Notes: a model not told the origin generated them from the sequence alone. A DNA stretch of 64,000 nucleotides from Variovorax davisae (GCF_030316845.1 NZ_JASZYS010000023.1:24031-88030), one strand, 5' to 3'; shown: positions 45,480 through 62,590, counted from the stretch's first letter. Numbers and translations are program-made.

Positions 45480-45630
45480 GTCGCGCGCCGCACCTTGCTG
45501 CAGTGGGCCTTCTTTCAGTTCCGCATCGGCAACACCGACGCGCACGGAAAGACCTTCTCCTCCGTGCGACCAGAGGGTCTGGAGCCGGCGCCCCGGTATG
45601 ACTGGGTGAGCGTCGTGCAGTGCCCGCATT
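45480..45630 (+). pseudogene. hipA: HipA-like toxin kinase remnant
   Basis: About 50 residues in a plus-strand frame read QFRIGNTDAHGKTFSS and, after a short gap, LEPAPRYDWVSVVQCP. These match the HipA kinase segment containing the catalytic Asp (IGNxDAHGKNFS) and the following APxYDLLS. The rest of the ~400-residue protein and any hipB partner are absent, so this is a relic. The match is by eye. Confidence 0.6.
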
Positions 45631-45658
45631 TCGCAAGGACGAGTACCTGCAAACGACA

Positions 45659-45691
45659 AAGGCGCTACAACCTTGAAAGTTGTAGCGCCTT
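45659..45691 (-). terminator. Hairpin downstream of tRNA-Phe
   Basis: Perfect 13-bp arms (45659-45671 and 45679-45691) with a 7-base loop lie nine bases beyond the tRNA 3' end. On the minus strand the stem is followed by TGTCG, so the T-tract is poor. Also possible as a remnant of a mobile element end. Confidence 0.5.
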
Positions 45692-45699
45692 GTGGAATC

Positions 45700-45775
45700 T
45701 GGTGGCCTGGGGCGGAATCGAACCACCGACACGCGGATTTTCAATCCGCTGCTCTACCAACTGAGCTACCGGGCC
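45700..45775 (-). tRNA. tRNA-Phe (GAA)
   Basis: 76 nt including an encoded CCA. The anticodon loop TTGAAAA gives GAA. D and T arms are canonical (GGTTCGATTCC). The acceptor stem GGCCCGG / CCAGGCC has a C.A mismatch at the fifth pair, at plus-strand position 45708 (T where C would restore pairing). It follows the NtrX-like gene by 18 bases on the same strand. Confidence 0.95.
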
Positions 45776-45793
45776 TTGGTGTGCAGCCCGCGA

Positions 45794-46489
45794 TTATACA
45801 GCGCTTCTGCGGCCTCGTGAAAGATCGACGCCAAGTTGCTTCAGTTTTCTGTACAGATGGGTGCGCTCGAGCCCGGTCTTCTCGGCCACCCGGGTCATCG
45901 AGCCGTTCTCCATCGCGAGGTGGAATTCGAAGTACGCCTTCTCGAAGCCGTCGCGCGCGTCGCGCAGCGGGCGGTCGAGGTCGAAGCTCTGGGTCGACTG
46001 CGGGCCCAGGTCGGCGACCGGCAGCGCCGGTGCGGCCGGCACCAGCGCGCTGTCGCCCACCGTCGTGACGACGGCGGCGAAGCTGCTCGCGGGCGGCACC
46101 ACGCTGGCCGCGGCGCGGCGGGCGCTTTCGCGCGCCAGGCCCTGCTCCACCGCCTTCAGCAGCTTCTGCAGGGTGATCGGCTTCTCGAGGAAAGCAAAGG
46201 CCCCGATGCGCGTCGCATCGACCGCGGTGTCGATCGTCGCATGGCCGCTCATCATGACCACCGGCATGCTCAGCAGGCCGGCCGCCGACCACTCCTTGAG
46301 CAAGGTCACGCCGTCGGTGTCCGGCATCCAGATGTCGAGCAGGACCAGGTCGGGACGGGCCCGCTGTCGCGCGGCGCGCGCTTCGGCCGCGTTCTCGGCG
46401 AGCTCCACGTTATGGCCTTCGTCATTGAGAATTTCGAAGAGCAGGTCCCGGATGCCCAGCTCGTCGTCGACCACGAGGATGTTTGCCAT
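45794..46489 (-). CDS. NtrX-like response regulator (REC plus Fis-type HTH)
   Basis: 231 residues. Receiver about 1-120: acidic pair D8-D9, phospho-Asp D52 in LVLLDIWMPDTDG, and Lys in FLEKPIT (about 103). After a ~60-residue Ala/Pro-rich linker comes a Fis-type DNA-binding helix-turn-helix (ENGSMTRVAEKTGLERTHLYRKLKQLG). The central AAA+ sigma-54 domain of true NtrX is missing, so it cannot act as a sigma-54 activator. It is paired with the NtrY-like kinase 77 bp upstream. Confidence 0.9.
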   Translation of the reverse strand: MANILVVDDELGIRDLLFEILNDEGHNVELAENAAEARAARQRARPDLVLLDIWMPDTDGVTLLKEWSAAGLLSMPVVMMSGHATIDTAVDATRIGAFAFLEKPITLQKLLKAVEQGLARESARRAAASVVPPASSFAAVVTTVGDSALVPAAPALPVADLGPQSTQSFDLDRPLRDARDGFEKAYFEFHLAMENGSMTRVAEKTGLERTHLYRKLKQLGVDLSRGRRSAV

Positions 46490-46566
46490 GTGTGCTTGAG
46501 TTGTGCGCGTTGTAATTAGAGTAATCGGTTCGTTTGCCGGTCCATGCCGCCCCGCGCCGTCGGCGC

Positions 46567-48894
46567 TCAGAGGAGGGTGGATGACTTCGAATCTTGGGTG
46601 TGAGCGACCGCTCCCTGCGGCTGTGCTGCAAGCGCGAATGATAACGAGACTTGCGCACCCGCCACAGCCCCCTCGACCATGCGGTTCGAAAGTTCGACCC
46701 GGGCGCCGTGCTCGTCGGCGATCTTCTTGACCACCGCCAGGCCCAGCCCCGTGCCCTTGGCCTTGGTCGTGACGTAGGGCTCGAAGGCCCGCTTGAGGAT
46801 GTGCTCGGCAAATCCGGCACCGCTGTCCTGCACCGTGAGGCGCACCCTCTGGCCGGATTCGCCGAGCCGGGTGCGGATCACGACCTCGGCGGCCTGCCCG
46901 GTCCGCCCGGCGTTCGCCTCGGCCGCGTCCTGGGCGTTTTGCAACAGGTTGTGAATCACCTGCCGGATCTGCTGTTCGTCGGCCCGGATCGGCGGGCAGC
47001 GCTCGTCGAGCTCGGGGCGCAGCGCCACCGTCGCATTCTCCGGTGGATAGAGATGGAGCACGTCCAGAACCAGCGCATTCAGGTCGACCGGCCGGAGATC
47101 GGCCGCAGGCAAGCGCGCATAGTCGCGGAACTCATTGACCAGCCGTTTCATGGCATCGACCTGGTCGACGATGGTCTTGACCGACTTGGTGAGGATCGCC
47201 TGCTCGGGCTGGGCGACCTTGCCCGAGAGCTTCATCTCGAGCCGCTCGGCCGACAGCTGGATCGGCGTCAGCGGGTTCTTGATCTCGTGCGCCAGCCGCC
47301 GCGCCACTTCGCCCCAGGCCTGCGCGCGCTGGGCCGAGACGATCTCGGAGATGTCGTCGAACACCAGCAGCCGCTCGGCGCCCGGCAGCTCGGCGCCGCG
47401 GGCCACGATGTTGATCATGTCCTGCCCCATGGCATCGCCGCCGGCGTGCAGTTCGAAGGCGTGCTGCCAGTGGTCGAGGCCGTGCTGCAGCCGCTCGACC
47501 TCGAAGTCGTCGAACTGCTGCTGCACGTTCTGCGCGAATTCCGCCAGGCCCGGGACCTCGGCCAGCTGCTGGCCTTCGAAGGCCGCCAGCGGCGCCCGCA
47601 GCACCCGGGTCGCGCCCGGGTTGGTCGAGCGGATGAAGCCGCGGGCGTCGAGCACGATCACGCCGGAGGTCAGGTTGTCCAGGATGGTCTGCAGGTTGGA
47701 GCGGGCGGCATCGAGCTCGCCCATGGTCTTCTCGACCACGCTGCGGGCATCGGCCAGCTGCTGCGTCATGACGGCGAAGGAGCGCGTGAGGCCGCCGAGC
47801 TCGTCGCGGCCCTGGAGCACCGCTGTGGGCCGCAGGTCGCCGCCGGCCACCTGGCGCACGCCATCGGCCAGCACCAGCAGCGGCCGGGCCAGCTGGGTGC
47901 CGAACAGCACGGCCAGCAGCACGGCGCCGAAGACCGCCAGGAACAAGGTCAGGGTCAGCGTGCCGATGTACATCCGGCGCAGGCCCTCGCGTGCCAGCGC
48001 CCGCTCCTGGTATTCGCGGTTGGCCTCCTGCACCGCCAGGGCATTGCTCACGACCGCTGGCGGCAGCGGCTGGGTGACCTGCAGGAAGCGTGGCTCGGTG
48101 TTGAACTCGAAGCCCTGGCTCTGCACCAGCGCCAGCGCCCTGACGCTGGCGACCGGTGCCGGCGCACCGGGCATCGGCGTCTCGTCCAGACCCTCGATGT
48201 GGGCGATGGCACGATCGCCGCGGACCTGGCGCAGCTGCTGCGGGGTCGGCCGCTCGGGGCTCAGCTGGAAGCGCGAGGCGCCGGCGCTGGCCACCAGTTG
48301 GCCGCTGCCGGTCCAGAGGATGACGTCGGTGGCACCCAGCTGGTCGCGGATGCGCTCGAGCACCAGCCCGGCGCGGGTGTCCGGCACGTTGGCCAGTTGG
48401 CTGCTGGCGGTGCGCGCCTTGCTGGCGAGGTCTTCGGACAGCGAATCGAGGGTGGCGCGGCCGAGGTTCAGGCCGGCATCGAGCGCGCCCTCGACCTTGA
48501 CGTCGAACCAGCTCTCGATCGAGCGGGCCACGAACTGGTAGGAGACCACGTACACCAGCAGGCCCGGCACCACGCCGACCAGCGCGAAGATCATGGCCAG
48601 GTTGATCAGCAGCCGGCTGCCGAACTTGCCCTGCCGCAGCCGCCGCAGCAGCCGGAACGCGACCCAGCCGATGACGATGACCAGCACCGCCGCCACCACC
48701 ACGTTGATGCCGAACAGGCGGGTGTAGTTGCGCTCGTAGAGGGCGCGGTTGTTGGTGGCCTGCGCCAGCAGGAACATCAGCACCAGGCCGATCGCCGTGA
48801 CCAGCGCAGCCACCACCCCGATGGCCCAGCGGATGGCACGGGAGCGCCGCGCCGCCGGCGACGCCCGCGGCGCGACCCGCGGGTCGGTGCTCAC
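46567..48894 (-). CDS. NtrY-like membrane sensor histidine kinase
   Basis: 775 residues from GTG 48894, which overlaps the DUF4390 stop as GTGA. Four hydrophobic segments lie at about 22-45, 62-82, 95-117 and 310-332, with a periplasmic region of about 190 residues in the last gap. HAMP (about 335-385), PAS (about 400-510), HisKA with LAHEIKNPLTPIQ (His about 536) and an HATPase with NLLQNAQDA and GTGLGLAVV follow. It resembles NtrY of nitrogen and redox regulation; the signal here is unknown. Confidence 0.92.
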   Translation of the reverse strand: MSTDPRVAPRASPAARRSRAIRWAIGVVAALVTAIGLVLMFLLAQATNNRALYERNYTRLFGINVVVAAVLVIVIGWVAFRLLRRLRQGKFGSRLLINLAMIFALVGVVPGLLVYVVSYQFVARSIESWFDVKVEGALDAGLNLGRATLDSLSEDLASKARTASSQLANVPDTRAGLVLERIRDQLGATDVILWTGSGQLVASAGASRFQLSPERPTPQQLRQVRGDRAIAHIEGLDETPMPGAPAPVASVRALALVQSQGFEFNTEPRFLQVTQPLPPAVVSNALAVQEANREYQERALAREGLRRMYIGTLTLTLFLAVFGAVLLAVLFGTQLARPLLVLADGVRQVAGGDLRPTAVLQGRDELGGLTRSFAVMTQQLADARSVVEKTMGELDAARSNLQTILDNLTSGVIVLDARGFIRSTNPGATRVLRAPLAAFEGQQLAEVPGLAEFAQNVQQQFDDFEVERLQHGLDHWQHAFELHAGGDAMGQDMINIVARGAELPGAERLLVFDDISEIVSAQRAQAWGEVARRLAHEIKNPLTPIQLSAERLEMKLSGKVAQPEQAILTKSVKTIVDQVDAMKRLVNEFRDYARLPAADLRPVDLNALVLDVLHLYPPENATVALRPELDERCPPIRADEQQIRQVIHNLLQNAQDAAEANAGRTGQAAEVVIRTRLGESGQRVRLTVQDSGAGFAEHILKRAFEPYVTTKAKGTGLGLAVVKKIADEHGARVELSNRMVEGAVAGAQVSLSFALAAQPQGAVAHTQDSKSSTLL

Positions 48895-49490
48895 TTCGAC
48901 TTCTCCAGCGGCAGCCGGGCGTTCTTCTCGACCGAGATGTTCCAGTCGTTCTGGCCGACCGCGCCGATCTGGAACGGCCGCGGCAGCTGGGAGGTGTCGA
49001 GCCGGAAGCGGAAGCTCACGGCATGGGAGGGGTCGTCACCGATCTCGGCCAGATCGCCGAGCCGCAGCCGGCCGACCCGGCTGATGACCTCGAGCGCATC
49101 GGCCAGGGTGTCGAAGTTCTGGTTCAGCGAGACGCCGAAGCCGGAATTGGTGATGGGGACGGGGGACACGTTGAGGCGCCATCGGCGGGTCAGGGGCTGG
49201 TAGGCCAGCCGCATGTAGCGCGCCGCCTGGGCCACTTTGAGATCGGTCCAGTACCAACGTTCCCGGTACAGCTCCGCTTCGGCCACGAAATAGATCGCGA
49301 TGCCCTTCTCGAGCACCTCCTCGACCACCGGCGCCAGGTCGAACTGCACCTGGGCCGTGAGGTAGACGCCGTCGTCGGCCTGCTCCAGCCGCAGCTGCGT
49401 GATCGCCGTGTTGCGCGAATCGGCCCGCGCCGTGCCCGTCAGCCCCGCCCACCAGGCAACGACGAGGATCAGGAGCACAGCCAGCCGCAC
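48891..49490 (-). CDS. DUF4390 exported protein
   Basis: 199 residues from GTG 49490; longer in-frame readings lie over the rsmB 3' end. A signal peptide (VRLAVLLILVVAWWAGLTGTARA, cleavage about 23) precedes a domain with LTAQVQFDLAPVVEEVLEKGI and RRWRLNVSP typical of DUF4390, unknown function. It sits between rsmB and the NtrY-like gene, an arrangement common in Burkholderiales, and may tell the kinase about envelope state (inference). Confidence 0.82.
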   Translation of the reverse strand: MRLAVLLILVVAWWAGLTGTARADSRNTAITQLRLEQADDGVYLTAQVQFDLAPVVEEVLEKGIAIYFVAEAELYRERWYWTDLKVAQAARYMRLAYQPLTRRWRLNVSPVPITNSGFGVSLNQNFDTLADALEVISRVGRLRLGDLAEIGDDPSHAVSFRFRLDTSQLPRPFQIGAVGQNDWNISVEKNARLPLEKSK

Positions 49491-49503
49491 CGGCCAGCGC
49501 CTG

Positions 49504-50868
49504 TCAGCGGGGCAGCTTTTCAAGCAGCGCGTAGAAGAAACCGTCGTGGTCACCCAAGGCATTGTCCGGGACGCCACGCGCATTCCCGCCGCTTTGGGGT
49601 AGCAAATGGCCCGGCGAAGGCAGCAAACGGGCATCGGTGTTGTGTGCAAGGAACGCCTCGATCTGGTGCGCACCTTCCTCGAAAAACACCGAGCAGGTGC
49701 AATAGAGCAGGCGCCCGCCCGGCCGGACCAGCGGCCACAGGCCGGCCAGCAGCATCGCCTGCTGGAGCGCCAGCTGCTCGATGTCGCTTTCGCGCCTGAG
49801 CCAGCGCACGTCAGGGTGGCGGCGGACGATGCCCGAAGCGGTGCATGGGGCGTCGAGCAGGATCGCGTCGAAGGGCTGGCCGTCCCACCAGTCGGCCGGC
49901 CGCGAAGCGTCGGCGACCACGACCTTGGCGCCGAGGCCGAGCCGCGCCAGGGTCTCGTCGATGCGCCGGGCGCGGGTCGGATCGACCTCCAGCGCCGTCA
50001 CCTCGATGGCCGCAGGGCCGGCCGCCTCGAGCAGGTGGGCGGTCTTGCCGCCCGGCGCCGCGCAGGCGTCCAGCACCCGCAGCGGCGCCTCGCGGCGGCG
50101 GTCGAGGCCGGACAGCAGCAAGGGGGCGGCGAGCTGGGCCGCCGCATCCTGCACCGAGCATTCGCCTTCGGCGAAGCCGGGAATCTGGGCCACCGGCCGG
50201 GCCCGCGCGAGCTGCAGCCCGCTGGCGCCGACCGGCACCGCCGGCAGCTGCGCGGCGGCCAGGCCCTGGCGGAAGGCGGCGACGCTGGTCTTGCGCAGGT
50301 TGACGCGCAAGGTCATCGGCGCCTGGGTGTTGTCGGCGGCCAGCACCCGCTGCCAGTCACGCGGATGCTGGCGCTTGAGGCGCTCGATCCACCAGCGCGG
50401 GTGGTTCCACTGCGCGACCGGTTCGCGCTCGGTGATCGCCACCAGCTCGTCGCGCTCGCGCAGGAAGCGCCGCAGGCAGGCGTTGATGAAGCTGGCCTGC
50501 GCCCGGGTGCCCGGATTGCGCTTGGCCGCCTCGACCGCCTGGTCGACCAGGGTGAAGGGCTCGTAGGGCGAACGCTCGCCATCCCAGGCCAGGGCCAGCG
50601 CCGTGCACAGCAGGGCGTCGGCCGCCGGCGGCGGGGTCCGCTTGGCCAGCTGGCGCCGCAGCGCCTCGGCCCGGCCGAGCCAGCGCAGCACCTGGAAGCC
50701 CAGCGCCTGGACGCCCGGCCGCAGGGCCGGCTCGACGGCCTCGAAGGCGACCGAGCCCGACACGCCGCCGCGGATCGAGGCAAGCGCCGCGGCGGTCAAC
50801 TGCAACTGGCGCCACAGCGGCGGTGAAGCCTGTGGCGATTCGGAAAGGGGGTCTGGATGATCTGGCAA
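49504..50868 (-). CDS. rsmB: 16S rRNA m5C967 methyltransferase
   Basis: 454 residues. A NusB-like N-terminal domain (about 20-160) precedes an RsmB/NOP methyltransferase domain with the SAM motif VLDACAAPGGKTAHLLE, DAPCTASGIVRRHPD (Cys that resolves the adduct) and LLYCTCSVFFEE (catalytic Cys). It methylates C967 of 16S rRNA. The only plausible start is TTG 50868; no ATG or GTG precedes it in frame nearby. Confidence 0.93.
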   Translation of the reverse strand: MPDHPDPLSESPQASPPLWRQLQLTAAALASIRGGVSGSVAFEAVEPALRPGVQALGFQVLRWLGRAEALRRQLAKRTPPPAADALLCTALALAWDGERSPYEPFTLVDQAVEAAKRNPGTRAQASFINACLRRFLRERDELVAITEREPVAQWNHPRWWIERLKRQHPRDWQRVLAADNTQAPMTLRVNLRKTSVAAFRQGLAAAQLPAVPVGASGLQLARARPVAQIPGFAEGECSVQDAAAQLAAPLLLSGLDRRREAPLRVLDACAAPGGKTAHLLEAAGPAAIEVTALEVDPTRARRIDETLARLGLGAKVVVADASRPADWWDGQPFDAILLDAPCTASGIVRRHPDVRWLRRESDIEQLALQQAMLLAGLWPLVRPGGRLLYCTCSVFFEEGAHQIEAFLAHNTDARLLPSPGHLLPQSGGNARGVPDNALGDHDGFFYALLEKLPR

Positions 50869-50926
50869 CTTGGGTCGATGGTAAGGGCGCTGGGGACAAG
50901 GAGGGCGGCGTCGCTCGCCGGGCGGC

Positions 50927-51523
50927 TCAGCGCAGCGGGGCCGCAGGCCGCAGCTGCATGATCCAGGCCACGATGAGCGCCGGAAACTGGCCGATCGCCG
51001 CGTTGTACTGCGCCACCGCGAGGTTGAACTGGCCGCGGGCGATTTCCGCCGCGGCGGAAGGCTCGGGCCAGGCGATCGGTGCGCTGTCAGGCAGCAGTTC
51101 GTCCTTGCCGTTCAGCGGCGCGGGACGCGACAGCGTGCCGTCGGCCTCGAAGCTGACGACCGCCTCCGGATGCAGGCGCTGCCAGGCCGCCAGCAGCACG
51201 TGCAGGGCGGTGCCCAACGCGGCGATGCCGGCCGGGTCGAGCGCCCGCAGGCGGGTGGCGGCCAGCAAGGTGGCGAGCTGGCCCGAGGCCGCCTGCAGCG
51301 ATGCGCCGGAGGGCGGCTCCGCCGCTGCCGCCTCGGCCGCATCGGCTTCGGCCGCCCGCGCCTGCACGAACTCGAGCTGGCGCACCAGCGCGGCGTCGAG
51401 CGTCGCATAGGCCTGCAAGGCGGCCGAGCGCAGCCGCATCAGCCGGTTGTAGGCGCCGACGAACCAGAACAGCGCCAGCGCGCCGCCGATCCAGAACGGC
51501 AGGGATTCCGGCATGCCGTTCAT
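50927..51523 (-). CDS. LemA-like membrane protein
   Basis: 198 residues. One N-terminal membrane segment (about 8-25) precedes AYNRLMRLRSAALQAYATLD and, near the end, FNLAVAQYNAAIGQFPALIVAW, the two conserved LemA blocks. The central ~90 residues are Ala-rich and predicted helical. LemA proteins have no settled function. It precedes rsmB by 58 bp and could be co-transcribed. Confidence 0.75.
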   Translation of the reverse strand: MNGMPESLPFWIGGALALFWFVGAYNRLMRLRSAALQAYATLDAALVRQLEFVQARAAEADAAEAAAAEPPSGASLQAASGQLATLLAATRLRALDPAGIAALGTALHVLLAAWQRLHPEAVVSFEADGTLSRPAPLNGKDELLPDSAPIAWPEPSAAAEIARGQFNLAVAQYNAAIGQFPALIVAWIMQLRPAAPLR

Positions 51524-51548
51524 GGCGCCGCCGCCCGTGCAAAAGAAA

Positions 51549-51580
51549 AAGCCCCCGATCCGCGGGCGGAAAGGGGGCTT
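51549..51580 (-). terminator. Intrinsic terminator of the rpoBC operon
   Basis: Arms AAGCCCCC (51549-51556) and GGGGGCTT (51573-51580) form a strong stem. On the minus strand it is followed by TTTCTTTT, giving a classic rho-independent terminator 34 bp after the rpoC stop. Confidence 0.85.
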
Positions 51581-51613
51581 CGGATTCCGGTCATGGCCGG
51601 AGATGCTAACCAG

Positions 51614-55852
<4,239 letters not shown>

Positions 55853-55872
55853 GTGACTCTTTCCTTGTTGGC

Positions 55873-59997
<4,125 letters not shown>

Positions 59998-60157
59998 GAG
60001 AGCTCCGGAGCTTGAGATCTTCAGCGACGTGGTGAGGTGCCTGGGCACCACTCTCCTTGGCGGCTGGCCACTACCAGCCCTGGCGGACGGCGATGCGTTG
60101 CACATCGCCCGAACCAAGGGGGTCTTCTGCAGTCGGGGTCAGAAGACACTCAAAAAA

Positions 60158-60171
60158 CCGCGCTGTCGCGG
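60158..60171 (-). terminator. Partial terminator/attenuator before rpoB
   Basis: CCGCG-ctgt-CGCGG stem followed on the minus strand by TTTTTT. The short stem fits partial read-through, as needed for rpoBC to be expressed from upstream ribosomal-protein promoters. Confidence 0.6.
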
Positions 60172-60202
60172 GGGCTTTTGGGTGCGCTCTGAAAGCGGCA
60201 AA

Positions 60203-60232
60203 GGCTGGAGGCACCTCGCGGCACCTCCAGCC
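60203..60232 (-). terminator. Stem-loop immediately downstream of rplL
   Basis: GGCTGGAGG/CCTCCAGCC, nine perfect pairs with a 12-base loop, begins 17 bp after the rplL stop and is followed by TTTGCCG. It may reduce read-through or protect the abundant rplJL message from 3' decay. Confidence 0.5.
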
Positions 60233-60248
60233 CTTCAGGGAGACTGAA

Positions 60249-60623
<375 letters not shown>

Positions 60624-60666
60624 TTTTGTTTCCTAACAATTGGGTTGAATGTTTCAAACGCAAGGC

Positions 60667-61200
60667 TCAGGCGGCCTGCGCTTCTGCGGCGGGAGCTTCC
60701 GCCTGTGCTTCGCCACCACCGCGCTTCTCGGCCAGCGCCGCGAGCACGCGGGCGGTACGAGAGATCGGGGATTGCATCAAGCCCAGCAATTGCGCCAGCA
60801 GCACTTCCTTGGAAGGGATGTTGGCCAGTTGCTTCACGCCGTCGACGTCCAGGGCCTTGCCACCGAAGGCGCCGCCGCGAATCACCAACTTGTCGTTGGT
60901 CTTCGCGAAATCGGCCACCACCTTCGCGGCGGCCACAGCGTCTTCGGAGAAGCCGTAGATCAGCGGACCGGTCATCTGGTCGCCGATGATCTCAAACGGG
61001 CTACCAGCCACAGCACGGCGTGCCAGCGTGTTCTTCAACACGCTGAGGGTCACACCCTTGCTGCGTGCTTCGGTACGCAGTTTGGTCATATCGGCCACCG
61101 TGATGCCACGGTATTCCGCCATCACGAGCGTTTGAGCTTTTGCGGCGAGGCTGGTCACATCACTGATGACCGCTTCTTTCTCACTGCGATTCAGACTCAA
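60667..61200 (-). CDS. rplJ: Ribosomal protein uL10
   Basis: 177 residues starting at TTG 61200; the strong Shine-Dalgarno AAGGAGT seven bases upstream supports this start, and no ATG lies in frame nearby. The sequence SLNRSEKEAVISDVTSLAAKAQ begins the L10 family, with VMAEYRGITVADMT and KNTLARRAV conserved. It anchors L7/L12 to 23S rRNA. A weak start codon may be part of its autogenous control. Confidence 0.96.
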   Translation of the reverse strand: MSLNRSEKEAVISDVTSLAAKAQTLVMAEYRGITVADMTKLRTEARSKGVTLSVLKNTLARRAVAGSPFEIIGDQMTGPLIYGFSEDAVAAAKVVADFAKTNDKLVIRGGAFGGKALDVDGVKQLANIPSKEVLLAQLLGLMQSPISRTARVLAALAEKRGGGEAQAEAPAAEAQAA

Positions 61201-61459
61201 GGTCTACTCCTTTTCAATGCGATCCTCGGCGGGAGCCTCGGATCGCGCTTCATGCAGCGACCAACTGTTCGGAACAAAAACACAAATTCCTTGCAGTGGG
61301 GTCGCCATCTGCGCTGGCTGCCCGGCAAAGGCCGGGCGATTAAGTGCAGGCGACCTGCACACCAGCGGTCTTGGATGGCCCGAGGCAAGCTGGAAAGCTG
61401 CCCCGACCCACCACATCCGCCTCACCTTTCGACGGGCGAGGCAAATCTCATCAACGCCT
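61201..61459 (-). promoter_or_regulatory. L10-leader-like 5' region of rplJL
   Basis: 259 bp between the rplA stop and the rplJ start, far longer than other gaps in this operon. It contains several dyads, including GCGATCC/GGATCGC at about 61219-61246 close to the start and CCGGGC-rich arms at about 61320-61336. The location matches the L10 leader bound by L10-L7/L12 for feedback repression. The exact fold was not computed. Confidence 0.55.
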
Positions 61460-62158
61460 TCAGCTCGCGGCGATGGTTTGCGTGTCCACGCGGACACCCA
61501 GGCCCATCGTCGACGACACGGCCACCTTGCGCAGGTAGACACCCTTGCTGGTCGCCGGCTTGGCCTTGACCAGGGCGTCGATCAGCGCGGCGAGGTTGCC
61601 CTGCAGCTTGTCGTTGTCGAACGAACGGCGGCCGATCGTGCCGTGCACGATGCCGGCCTTGTCGACGCGGAACTGGACCTGGCCAGCCTTGGCGTTCTTG
61701 ACGGCGGTCGCGACGTCGGGCGTCACGGTGCCGACCTTCGGGTTCGGCATCAGGCCGCGCGGGCCGAGGATCTGGCCCAGCGTACCGACCACGCGCATCG
61801 CGTCCGGCGCGGCGATCACGACGTCGAAGGGCATGTCGCCAGCCTTCACCATCGCAGCCAGGTCGTCCATGCCGACGATGTCGGCGCCGGCGGCCTTGGC
61901 TTCTTCAGCCTTGGCGCCCTGGGCGAACACGGCCACGCGCTTGGTCTTGCCGGTGCCGTTGGGCAGCACGACGGCGCCGCGAACGACCTGGTCCGACTTC
62001 TTGGCGTCGATGCCGAGCTGCACCGCGACGTCGATGGACTCATCGAACTTGGCGGTGGCGGCGTCCTTCACGAGCACGATCGCATCGGCCAGCGGGTACA
62101 GCTTGTTGCTGTCGACCTTGCCCACGAGGGTCTTTTGCTTCTTGGTGATCTTGGCCAT
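61460..62158 (-). CDS. rplA: Ribosomal protein uL1
   Basis: 232 residues. Two-domain L1 with the signature GRRSFDNDKLQGNL and LGPRGLMPNPKVGTV conserved. It binds the L1 stalk of 23S rRNA and its own mRNA. It starts directly at the rplK stop, so the pair is translated together and L1 probably represses both. Confidence 0.98.
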   Translation of the reverse strand: MAKITKKQKTLVGKVDSNKLYPLADAIVLVKDAATAKFDESIDVAVQLGIDAKKSDQVVRGAVVLPNGTGKTKRVAVFAQGAKAEEAKAAGADIVGMDDLAAMVKAGDMPFDVVIAAPDAMRVVGTLGQILGPRGLMPNPKVGTVTPDVATAVKNAKAGQVQFRVDKAGIVHGTIGRRSFDNDKLQGNLAALIDALVKAKPATSKGVYLRKVAVSSTMGLGVRVDTQTIAAS

Positions 62159-62590
62159 TTACACGCCCTCCACATTCACGCCCATCGAGCGGGCCGAGCC
62201 GGCGATGGTACGAACCGCGGCGTCCAGATCGGCGGCCGTCAGGTCCTTCATCTTGGCCTTGGCGATCTCCTCGAGCTGTGCGCGAGTGATCTTGCCGACC
62301 TTGTCCGTGTGCGGACGTGCGGAACCCTTCTCGAGCTTGATGGCCTTCTTGATCAAGGTGATCGCCGGCGGCGTCTTGATGATGAAGGTGAAGCTCTTGT
62401 CGGCGAACGCGGTGATGACCACCGGCAGCGGCAGGCCCGGCTCGACGCCTTGGGTCTGCGCGTTGAACGCCTTGCAGAATTCCATGATGTTCAAACCGCG
62501 CTGGCCCAGTGCGGGACCGATCGGCGGTGAGGGATTGGCTTTACCAGCTGGGACTTGCAGCTTGATGAAGCCGACGATTTTTTTCGCCAT
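62159..62590 (-). CDS. rplK: Ribosomal protein uL11
   Basis: 143 residues. Begins AKKIVGFIKLQVPAGKANPSPPIGPALGQ and ends with GSARSMGVNVEGV, both conserved in L11, the GTPase-centre protein and thiostrepton target. A GGAG lies before the ATG. It leads the rplK-rplA pair 121 bp after nusG. Confidence 0.98.
   Translation of the reverse strand: MAKKIVGFIKLQVPAGKANPSPPIGPALGQRGLNIMEFCKAFNAQTQGVEPGLPLPVVITAFADKSFTFIIKTPPAITLIKKAIKLEKGSARPHTDKVGKITRAQLEEIAKAKMKDLTAADLDAAVRTIAGSARSMGVNVEGV

Larger units (their letters stand above)
59998..60248 (-). promoter_or_regulatory. rplL-rpoB intergenic region with stacked hairpins
   Basis: 251 bp with three stem-loops in transcript order: 60232-60203 (9-bp stem right after rplL), 60171-60158 (5-bp GC stem followed by six U), and 60147-60122 (8-bp stem GTCTTCTG/CAGAAGAC). 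In E. coli this junction holds a partial terminator and an RNase III site; the layout here suggests similar control of the ribosomal protein to polymerase ratio. Confidence 0.55.

Noticed and set aside
45417..45764. Intact plus-strand gene of 115 codons
   Set aside because: It runs through the tRNA-Phe gene antisense and only about 50 codons match HipA; treated as a relic.
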